NCBI GenBank assembly: GCA_003484865.1
Contig: DMZT01000250.1
Coordinates: 1 to 7,287, forward strand
Length of the DNA stretch: 7,287 bases
Reading direction: 5' to 3'
Source of the DNA: Stenotrophomonas sp.
Lineage (GTDB): Bacteria > Pseudomonadota > Gammaproteobacteria > Xanthomonadales > Xanthomonadaceae
The translations under genes and the position numbers were made by a program. The number at the start of each line of letters is the position of its first letter. Positions within the stretch are counted from its first letter, which is position 1. Shown one piece after another: positions 1 to 5,022 of this stretch. The notes under the pieces were generated by a model. The model saw only the letters and a list, made by a program, of their open reading frames with translations. It was not told where the DNA came from and ran no database searches.

Positions 1-914
1 TAGTAATCGCTCCGCCCACCGGGCTGGCGCTTGAAGCGGCGGTGGATCCACAGGTACTGGTCCGGCGCCTCGCGCACCATCGCTTCGATGGCCTGGTTGA
101 CGCGGGCGGTATCGGCCTCGACATCCTCGCTGGGGAAATTCTCCAGCGGTGCGCCGATCTTCAGGAAATACTTCCCGCCTTCGCGACGGTGGAAATACGG
201 GATCACCGCACAGCCGGTCATGCGGGCCAGCTGATGGGTGGCGGTGATGGTCGAGGCGGTGTGGCCGAAGAACGGCACGAACACCGTGTCCTTGCCGCGC
301 ATGTCCTGGTCCGGGGCATACCAGAGGAAGCCGCCCTTCTTCAGGTGCCGCACGGTGGCGCGGATATCCTCGTTGGCGTACATCGCCTTGGCGTAGCGCA
401 GGCGGCCGAACTTCACTGCCCATTCGTAGACCGGGTTGCGGTGCTTGCGGTACATGCCGGACAGCTCCACGTGGTCGCACAACAGGCGGCCGCACATCTC
501 CAGGGTCATGAAGTGGCCGGAGACCAGCAGCACGCCACGGCCCTGCGCCTGCATGCGGTGCAGGTGCTCCAGCCCTTCGATCTGCACCTGCGGGCGGATG
601 CTGTCGATGCTGCCCCACCAGGCCCGGGCGAATTCAAAGATGCCCACGCCCAGCGCGTCGAAGCTGTCGCGCAGCAGGCGCTGGCGCCAGGCGTCGTCCT
701 TCTCGGGGAAGCACAGCTTCAGGTTGACCTCGGCGGCACGCCGACGGCTGCTGGCCAGCCGGTAGGCGACCGTGCCGACGCCGCGGCCGAGCGCGCGCTG
801 CAGCATCCAGGGCAGGCGGGCGATCGCGAAGGCGACCAGCATGAAAGCGAAGGTCGGCCAGTGGCGCGGATTGCGCAGGGACGGCCGGGTGGCGGTGGAA
901 GCGTTATCGGACAT
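1..914 (-). CDS. lpxL: LpxL/HtrB-family lipid A biosynthesis acyltransferase (3' end at window edge)
   Basis: Inner-membrane enzyme that moves an acyl chain from acyl-ACP onto the Kdo-bearing lipid A precursor. The reading frame starts at ATG 914-912 (MSDNASTATRPSLRNPRHWP) and runs 304 codons to the window edge. The next codon begins TA, so it is probably a TAA or TAG stop whose last base lies outside; about 304 aa suits the family. Residues about 20-44 form one hydrophobic N-terminal segment. The catalytic H-x4-E motif is HFMTLE (H134, E139) in GVLLVSGHFMTLE. Further family blocks are MYRKHRNPVYEW, PDQDMRGKDTVFVPFFG (from about residue 201) and the end QYLWIHRRFKRQPGG. The gene is divergent from waaA, whose product it would acylate. 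No good Shine-Dalgarno precedes the ATG (GAGG sits only 1 nt away). The acyl chain and acylated position cannot be read from sequence; the symbol is by family. Confidence 0.9.
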   Translation of the reverse strand, partial: MSDNASTATRPSLRNPRHWPTFAFMLVAFAIARLPWMLQRALGRGVGTVAYRLASSRRRAAEVNLKLCFPEKDDAWRQRLLRDSFDALGVGIFEFARAWWGSIDSIRPQVQIEGLEHLHRMQAQGRGVLLVSGHFMTLEMCGRLLCDHVELSGMYRKHRNPVYEWAVKFGRLRYAKAMYANEDIRATVRHLKKGGFLWYAPDQDMRGKDTVFVPFFGHTASTITATHQLARMTGCAVIPYFHRREGGKYFLKIGAPLENFPSEDVEADTARVNQAIEAMVREAPDQYLWIHRRFKRQPGGRSDY

Positions 915-926
915 GCCTCGATTCTA
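915..926 (-). promoter_or_regulatory. Candidate -10 element for lpxL, leaderless geometry
   Basis: On the minus strand TAGAAT (926-921) matches five of six bases of TATAAT and is followed by 6 nt and then the ATG of lpxL. Initiation about 7 nt after the -10 would fall on or next to the A of the start codon. No convincing -35 hexamer is visible at the usual distance, so this is a suggestion only. Confidence 0.35.
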
Positions 927-964
927 ATGGATGCGCCCGGATGCGTCCCGGCGCGGCCATCACG

Positions 965-992
965 GCGGCGCGGCGTGTCTTCCCCGCGCCGC
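965..992. repeat. Perfect 9-bp inverted repeat in the lpxL/waaA divergent promoter region
   Basis: GCGGCGCGG (965-973) and CCGCGCCGC (984-992) are exact reverse complements separated by 10 nt. The element fills the space where a -35 region for waaA would lie, just upstream of the -10-like hexamer at 998-1003. It could be a regulator binding site or a structural element; in such GC-rich DNA chance is possible. Confidence 0.5.
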
Positions 993-997
993 TCCCG

Positions 998-1003
998 TAT
1001 CCT
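998..1003 (+). promoter_or_regulatory. Candidate -10 element for waaA, leaderless geometry
   Basis: TATCCT at 998-1003 is followed by TTGCGC and then ATG at 1010. It matches four of six bases of TATAAT and has the same 6-nt spacing to the start codon as the lpxL element on the other strand. No purine-rich ribosome binding site precedes the ATG and no clear -35 is seen. Confidence 0.3.
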
Positions 1004-1009
1004 TTGCGC

Positions 1010-2308
1010 ATGCGTAAAAGTCCTGTCGAATGGATCCTGCGCGGCCTGTACTCGGCCGTGCTGTACCTGCTGTTGCCGATCACCGTGTACCACCTGGTCT
1101 GGCGGGGCTTCCGGGTGCGCGAGTACTTCCAGCGCTGGGATGAGCGCTATGCCTCCTATCCGCACTCCAGCGGCCAGCCGCGGGTCTGGCTGCACGCGGT
1201 CTCGGTGGGCGAGGTGAATGCCGCCGCGCCGCTGGTGAATGCCCTGCGCGCGCTGCGCCCGGACATCCGCTGGGTGATCACCACCATCACCCCGACCGGC
1301 TCCGAACGGGTCCGCGCGCTATGGGGGGATGCGGTCGACCACGTGTACCTGCCCTACGACGTGCCGGGCAGCGTCGGCCGCTTCCTGGGTCACTTCAAGC
1401 CCAGCCTGGCGCTGATCCTGGAAACCGAGCTGTGGCCGAACCTGCTGTTCGGCTGTCGCGACCGCCGGATTCCGGTCTACATTCTCAATGCCCGACTGTC
1501 GGCGCGCTCGCTGCGTGGCTATCGGCTGCTGCGGCCGCTGATCGGCCGTGCACTGCGCACGGTCACCTGCGTGGCCGCACAGTCGGCCGATGATGCCGAG
1601 CGCTTCATCCAGCTCGGGGCGCGCCCGGACCAGGTGCAGCCGCTGGGCAATCTGAAATTCGACATCGCCACGCCGAACGTGCAGGACTTCATCGCGCGCT
1701 TCCATGATCTGGTGCCCGCCACGCGCCCGGTCTGGATCGCCGCCAGCACGCACGAGGGCGAAGAGCAGGCCACCCTCGATCTGCACCGCCGCCTGCGCGA
1801 GGCGATGCCGGGGCTGCTGCTGTTGTGGGCGCCGCGGCATCCCGAGCGGTTCCCGCGGGTGGAAGCGCTGGCCCGCGAGCAGGGCTGGAAGGTCGCGACA
1901 CGCCGCCAGCAGCAGTGGCCGCAGGCCGATACGGATGTCTTCGTCATCGACACGCTCGGCGAGCTGATGTCGTTCTACGGCTGTGCGCAGGTGGCCTTCG
2001 TCGGCGGCAGCCTGCAGGCCATCGGCGGGCACAACCTGCTGGAGCCGGCGGCGATGGGCACGGCCGCCGTCACCGGCCCGCACCTGCACAACTTCGCCGA
2101 GATTTCCCGGCGCATGCGCGAAGCCGGTGCGGTGGTGATCGCCGAGGATGCCAACGGTGTCGGCGATGCACTGCTGACCCTGCTGCGCGATCCGCAGGCA
2201 CGCGAAGACATGGCGCGCGCGGGGTGTGCGTTGGTGAGCAACGGCCGCGGTGCGCTCAAGCGCACCGTGGCCCTGATCGCCCCGCAGTTGCCGCCGCCGG
2301 TGGCGTGA
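1010..2308 (+). CDS. waaA: 3-deoxy-D-manno-octulosonic acid (Kdo) transferase WaaA/KdtA
   Basis: Transfers Kdo from CMP-Kdo to lipid IVA on the cytoplasmic face of the inner membrane, starting the LPS core. The protein has 432 aa from ATG 1010 (MRKSPVEWILRGLYSAVLYL), the usual family length, with one N-terminal membrane segment at about residues 7-30. It is a two-domain GT-B glycosyltransferase. The N domain carries LHAVSVGEVNAA, whose E68 matches the catalytic-base glutamate of the family, then TPTGSERV, ETELWPNLL (138-146) and NARLSARS. The C domain carries GNLKFD, AASTHEGEE, WAPRHPERF, and the signature FVGGSL followed by IGGHNLLEPAAMGT (from 338). The frame stays open upstream to an ATG at 941, but those 23 residues do not look like the family and MRKSPVEW is the natural N terminus. 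Whether it adds one or two Kdo cannot be told from sequence. Confidence 0.96.
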   Translation: MRKSPVEWILRGLYSAVLYLLLPITVYHLVWRGFRVREYFQRWDERYASYPHSSGQPRVWLHAVSVGEVNAAAPLVNALRALRPDIRWVITTITPTGSERVRALWGDAVDHVYLPYDVPGSVGRFLGHFKPSLALILETELWPNLLFGCRDRRIPVYILNARLSARSLRGYRLLRPLIGRALRTVTCVAAQSADDAERFIQLGARPDQVQPLGNLKFDIATPNVQDFIARFHDLVPATRPVWIAASTHEGEEQATLDLHRRLREAMPGLLLLWAPRHPERFPRVEALAREQGWKVATRRQQQWPQADTDVFVIDTLGELMSFYGCAQVAFVGGSLQAIGGHNLLEPAAMGTAAVTGPHLHNFAEISRRMREAGAVVIAEDANGVGDALLTLLRDPQAREDMARAGCALVSNGRGALKRTVALIAPQLPPPVA

Positions 2309-2316
2309 TCGAGACC

Positions 2317-2346
2317 GGCCTGGCCGCCATGCGCGGCGACCAGGCC
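2317..2346. terminator. Hairpin between convergent waaA and mgtE, possible bidirectional terminator
   Basis: GGCCTGG (2317-2323) pairs with CCAGGCC (2340-2346), and CGCC (2325-2328) with GGCG (2335-2338). One C/A mismatch lies between the two stems and the loop is 6 nt. The position, 9 nt after the waaA stop and 11 nt beyond the mgtE stop, fits a shared terminator. Neither strand has a T-run after the stem, so intrinsic termination is not assured. Confidence 0.45.
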
Positions 2347-2356
2347 TGCCGATCCA

Positions 2357-3739
2357 TCAGCCCGCGGAGACCAGCAGGTCACCCAGGAAGGCATACGCGA
2401 ACCCGAAGTAGATGAACACGCCGATCAGGTCCATGACCGAGGTGATCAACGGGGCCGACAGCGTGGCCGGATCCGCCCCGATGCGGCGTGCGGCGAAGGG
2501 CAGCAGTGCGCCGATGATGCCGCCCAACGCGGTGCACACCAGCATGCTCGAGCCCACCACCATCAGCACGTCCATGCCCACGCCTTTGCTGAAGTAGGCC
2601 AGGATCGCTTCGAGTACGGCGATGGTGATGCCCAGCCCCGCCGCGACCGGCAGTTCGCGCTGGATCACGAACCACACATCGCGCCAGCTCAGTTTCAGTT
2701 CCCCCAGCGCCATGCTGCGGATCACCAGCGTGGCTGACTGGCTGCCGGTGTTGCCGCCCATGTCCACGATCGGGGCGATGAAGGCGGCCAGCACGATCAC
2801 CTGCGACAGCAGCTCCTCCTGCGCGGCGACAAACGTACTGGTGACGATGCCGAAGCAGGTCAGGATCGCCAGCCAGAACACACGTACCCGGAACATCTGC
2901 TTCAGCGGCGTGCTGCGCACATCAAGATCGTTCCCGTTTCCGCTGGCCGTGCCGCCAAAGCGGGCCAGCTGCGAGGCATCCTGTTCCTTCTCGATGTCCA
3001 TCGCATCGTCCACGGTGACGATACCGATCATGCGGTCCCCTCCATTGGTCACCGGCAGCGCGAGCAGATCGTAGCGACGGATCAGTTCGGCGGCCTGCAG
3101 CCTGGGCCAGTGCGCCTTTGCGGCGACCGGCTGCTCACGCATGATCGAGGCGACCGTGCGGTTCTCGTTGGCCAACACCAGATCACGCAGGGCCACCGTG
3201 CCGCGCAGCCGCAGCGTGTGGTCGAGCACGAACAGGATGTTCACCGTCTCGCTGTGCAGCGCAGTGGCGCGGATATGGGCCAGCGCCTGCGCGACGGTCA
3301 TCTCCGGTGACACCCACACATAATCGGACGTCGTCGCCGAGCCGACCGTGCCTTCGGGATAGGACGCCATCTTGAGGATGTCGTCGCGCTCGACTTTGGT
3401 CAGTGCCGGCAGCAGTTTCTGTTTGGCATCATCGCCGAGCCGGTTGTACAGATCGGCGCGGTCATCCGAGGGCATGTGTTCGAACAGCTGCACCACCGCC
3501 TCGCGCGGCATCGCGGCCAGCAGCTGATCCTGGCGTATCTCGGTGAAGTGCGCGAACAGCTCGGCGCGTGCCTGCGGGTCGAGCATCATCAGCAAGGGGA
3601 GTGTCTTGTCCACGCTCAGCGCATCGAGCGCATCGACCAGGTCGGAGGGATGCGTGGCCGAGGCGATGCTGACAAAGCCGGCCGTGTCGAGGGAAAGCGA
3701 GAGGGTGCGGATCGAGAACAGGAGGTCTTCGCGGTTCAT
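2357..3739 (-). CDS. mgtE: MgtE-family magnesium channel/transporter
   Basis: Inner-membrane Mg2+ channel gated by its own cytosolic domains. The protein has 460 aa from ATG 3739-3737 (MNREDLLFSIRTLSLSL), preceded by GGAGA at good spacing; an in-frame extension to 3784 is unlikely because the SD belongs to MNRED. Domains in order: MgtE N domain of helical repeats (about 25-130; MPREAVVQLFEHMPSDDRAD), a pair of CBS domains (about 135-255, ending MIGIVTVDDAMDIEKEQD), a connecting plug helix, then five membrane helices (about 287-457). The pore signature PIVDMGGNTGSQSAT (323-337) and GADPATLSAPLITSVMDLIG (421-440) are intact; D437 corresponds to the ion-binding pore aspartate of the family. Nothing is truncated. 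It lies 156 bp downstream of, and on the same strand as, the exported-protein gene, and probably shares its transcript. A hairpin with U5 lies directly upstream of its SD. Confidence 0.96.
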   Translation of the reverse strand: MNREDLLFSIRTLSLSLDTAGFVSIASATHPSDLVDALDALSVDKTLPLLMMLDPQARAELFAHFTEIRQDQLLAAMPREAVVQLFEHMPSDDRADLYNRLGDDAKQKLLPALTKVERDDILKMASYPEGTVGSATTSDYVWVSPEMTVAQALAHIRATALHSETVNILFVLDHTLRLRGTVALRDLVLANENRTVASIMREQPVAAKAHWPRLQAAELIRRYDLLALPVTNGGDRMIGIVTVDDAMDIEKEQDASQLARFGGTASGNGNDLDVRSTPLKQMFRVRVFWLAILTCFGIVTSTFVAAQEELLSQVIVLAAFIAPIVDMGGNTGSQSATLVIRSMALGELKLSWRDVWFVIQRELPVAAGLGITIAVLEAILAYFSKGVGMDVLMVVGSSMLVCTALGGIIGALLPFAARRIGADPATLSAPLITSVMDLIGVFIYFGFAYAFLGDLLVSAG

Positions 3740-3753
3740 GGTGGTTCTCCAGC

Positions 3754-3774
3754 AAAAAGCAGCGCAGTGCGCTG
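3754..3774 (-). terminator. Terminator-like hairpin with U5 immediately upstream of the mgtE SD (attenuator candidate)
   Basis: Read on the minus strand: CAGCGC (3774-3769), loop ACT, GCGCTG (3765-3760), C, then TTTTT (3758-3754). The stem is a perfect 6 bp, all but one pair G-C. The SD of mgtE (GGAGA, 3750-3746) begins 3 nt after the T-run, and the start codon is at 3739. No promoter fits between hairpin and gene, so mgtE transcripts must pass it. That makes it a conditional terminator, a leaky terminator for the gene upstream, or simply an RNA stem near the SD. The 6-bp stem and five-U tract are modest for a strong terminator. Confidence 0.5.
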
Positions 3775-3870
3775 AGGTACACAAGGCCGACGCGCGGGCA
3801 GGGCTCGAGCGGGGCAGGTATCGGTGGGTGCATGGGCCGTGTGCGGAGGTGCACGCGGTCCGGTCGGTCG

Positions 3871-3887
3871 GTGCCGTCAGTCGGCAC
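3871..3887 (-). other. Hairpin just after the exported-protein gene
   Basis: GTGCCG and CGGCAC form a perfect 6-bp stem with a 5-nt loop, starting 8 nt beyond the TAA stop of the upstream gene. No T-run follows; the next bases are CGACCGACC. It may protect the 3' end of the upstream message or be part of the mgtE leader structure. Confidence 0.4.
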
Positions 3888-3895
3888 GCAGGGCG

Positions 3896-4564
3896 TTACG
3901 GTGCAGAGGCCAGATTGAAGCCGAGCGTGATCCAGTGGCCATCGCGCTGGTGATGCACACGACCGGCCAGCAGATCCACGCTGGCGCCGCGCCAGAGTTC
4001 GTGGCGGACGCCGAATTGGCTGCTGCGCTGGCGTGTGACGTCACGCGCGGTTTCGGCCAGCAGCGACCAGTGTGGGGCGGTGACGATTTCCAGGCCGACG
4101 CCCTCGGTGCGGCCGCGTGCGCCGGCCGTGCGGGCCCAGCCCAGGTTGAGGTGCAGCAGCGTGCGATCGCTTGCGCCAAGGGCGAGGGTCAGGGGCGCGT
4201 TGATGCCCCAGTCATCGCCACGCAGGTGACGCCAGTCGCTGCCGACGCCCGCACTGAGCGCCAGGCCCCAACGGCGCTGGTCGATGTCGCGCAGCACGCG
4301 CTTGGCACCCAGCGCCCATTGCGTGGACGAAGCAGCATGTTGATGGCTCACACCGAGCGACCACTCGGTATCGGCGAAGGTGCAGGCCGGCACGGCGGTC
4401 CACTCCGCCCCGGCATCGATATGGCGGCCCCAGCTTTCCAGCTGGCAGCGACCGGCATCGGTGATCGAGGCGTCATCCACCATCAGGCTGGCGGCGGCGC
4501 GGGTGTCGAACGGAAGCATCGCCACGGCCACGAGCGGCAGGGCGAACACACGGAAAACGTGCAT
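3896..4564 (-). CDS. Unrecognised exported protein, likely a small outer-membrane beta-barrel
   Basis: I do not recognise a named family. The 222-aa product starts at ATG 4564-4562 (MHVFRVFALPLVAVAMLPFD), with AGAG seven bases upstream; a TTG two codons earlier would leave no room for that SD. Residues 1 to about 24 look like a signal peptide (hydrophobic core, cleavage near TRA-AA). The mature start, DDASITDAGRCQLESWGR, resembles the opening of Gram-negative beta-barrel proteins that begin with a D-x-G-x-x-Q-x-E segment. Two cysteines (C40, C61) could form a disulfide. From about residue 66 onward short alternating hydrophobic strands separated by charged turns (WSLGVSHQ, WALGAKRV, WGLALSAGVG, TLLHLNLGWA, SQFGVRHEL) suggest a barrel of roughly ten strands, closing with HWITLGFNL. 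A long leader precedes it and mgtE follows on the same strand. A link to Mg2+ entry is inference from position only. Confidence 0.78.
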   Translation of the reverse strand: MHVFRVFALPLVAVAMLPFDTRAAASLMVDDASITDAGRCQLESWGRHIDAGAEWTAVPACTFADTEWSLGVSHQHAASSTQWALGAKRVLRDIDQRRWGLALSAGVGSDWRHLRGDDWGINAPLTLALGASDRTLLHLNLGWARTAGARGRTEGVGLEIVTAPHWSLLAETARDVTRQRSSQFGVRHELWRGASVDLLAGRVHHQRDGHWITLGFNLASAP

Positions 4565-4604
4565 GGGCAATCTCTAGGCAAACGGAAACGCCAGCGGCAC
4601 CCTT

Positions 4605-4711
4605 CTTGGGGTCGGTGGAACGGCGATACGGATGATGCGAGGCGGGCGAGCGTGTCAGCTGCGCCGGTGGGCCCCGTCCTGTGCGGACGGAACCGACCTT
4701 GGGGTCAGTGG
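4605..4711 (-). repeat. Imperfect 14-nt direct repeat in the leader
   Basis: The two copies lie at 4605-4618 and 4698-4711 and match at 13 of 14 bases; on the minus strand they read CCACCGACCCCAAG and CCACTGACCCCAAG. The copy nearer the promoter forms one arm and the loop of a hairpin with GGTCGGT (4698-4692). The downstream copy contains ACCGACC (4616-4610), which would pair with the same GGTCGGT without its G-U wobble, so the copies could compete. Confidence 0.5.
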
Positions 4712-4718
4712 GTCCGTC
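4674..4718 (-). other. Two overlapping, mutually exclusive hairpins in the leader
   Basis: Hairpin A: GACGGA (4718-4713) pairs with TCCGTC (4691-4686). Inside it, after a CCC bulge, ACTGACC (4709-4703) pairs with GGTCGGT (4698-4692) around a CCAA loop. Hairpin B: CCGTCC (4690-4685) pairs with GGACGG (4679-4674) around a 5-nt loop. Bases 4690-4686 are needed by both, so the lower stem of A and the stem of B cannot form together. Such switching is typical of attenuators and riboswitch expression platforms, though GC-rich sequence also produces it by chance. Confidence 0.5.
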
Positions 4719-4799
4719 GGCTCAGGAGCAGCAACGAGATCGACTATGACTGTCCAAGGAGGGGGCCTCTGGAGGGAAAGGGAAGGTGGTGCGGGGCGG

Positions 4800-4828
4800 A
4801 CCATAGTCGGCCCATGCCGAGGGGTCAA
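4800..4828 (-). promoter_or_regulatory. Sigma70-type promoter for the exported-protein gene and mgtE
   Basis: On the minus strand TTGACC (4828-4823) and TATGGT (4805-4800) are separated by exactly 17 bp. This is the best promoter match in the window (five of six at -35, four of six at -10). It faces the gene starting at 4564, and nothing else on that strand lies between. The upstream stretch 4829-4971 holds no gene or motif that I can support. Confidence 0.65.
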
Positions 4829-4971
4829 GCCATTTTCAACGACACGTACCGGACTGTGGACCGGTTCACGGTGGAGACTGTGCGCGGGTAGGCATTACGC
4901 TATGAAATCGCCACGGCAGTGATCGCGTGTGTGACGCGCGCGAGGTGTCGGAATCAACCACGTGCACGCAT

Positions 4972-5000
4972 AAAAAAACCACCCGCATGCGGGTGGTTTT
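4972..5000 (-). terminator. Rho-independent terminator of the pcm-tolC unit
   Basis: A 26-bp perfect palindrome (4975-5000) centred on GCATGC has arms AAAACCACCCGC and GCGGGTGGTTTT. On the minus strand the stem runs into seven T residues (4978-4972), 23 bp after the tolC stop codon. On the plus strand only four T residues follow, and no plus-strand gene points into it. Confidence 0.92.
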
Positions 5001-5022
5001 CTGTCACGCGCTGTGCCGTCGA

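Larger units (their letters stand above)
4565..4792 (-). promoter_or_regulatory. Long AUG-free structured 5' leader, no known riboswitch class recognised
   Basis: If transcription starts about 8 nt after the -10 at 4805-4800, the message carries some 228 nt before its first gene. The sense strand has no ATG in this stretch. The first about 40 nt are C/T-rich and G-poor (4799-4757). Next comes a block of strong hairpins (4718-4674), and finally a small stem with ACCC (4612-4609) and GGGT (4602-4599) upstream of the ribosome binding site. I compared it from memory with the M-box and yybP-ykoY classes and see no match. A regulatory role is inferred from length and structure. Confidence 0.45.

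Noticed and set aside
941..1009. Upstream in-frame start for waaA
   Set aside because: The added residues do not resemble the family N terminus, which begins naturally at MRKSPVEW, and they would cover the whole promoter region.
42..1217. Open frame of 391 codons on the plus strand
   Set aside because: It is antisense to lpxL and then overlaps waaA in another frame. The acyltransferase motifs on the minus strand and the WaaA motifs explain this DNA.
1319..2089. Open frame of 256 codons on the minus strand
   Set aside because: Antisense shadow of waaA, with Arg-, Gln- and Ala-rich composition and no start signal.
3462..3739. Continuation of the proline-rich frame into mgtE as an overlapping gene
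   Set aside because: Past the mgtE start the DNA is accounted for by the conserved MgtE N domain. The overlapping product is Arg-, Pro- and His-rich, with no sign of selection visible by eye.
4565..4792. M-box or yybP-ykoY riboswitch
   Set aside because: Neither conserved core could be recognised by eye. The leader is reported as structured but unclassified.
3824..4891. Open frame of 355 codons on the plus strand across the exported-protein gene and its leader
   Set aside because: The minus-strand product has a signal peptide and an SD. The plus-strand product has no recognisable feature and crosses a promoter and leader.
4829..4971. Possible small genes or a second promoter between the tolC terminator and the 4800-4828 promoter
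   Set aside because: Only very short frames (for example ATG at 4901 with six codons) and no convincing paired -35/-10 elements were found.
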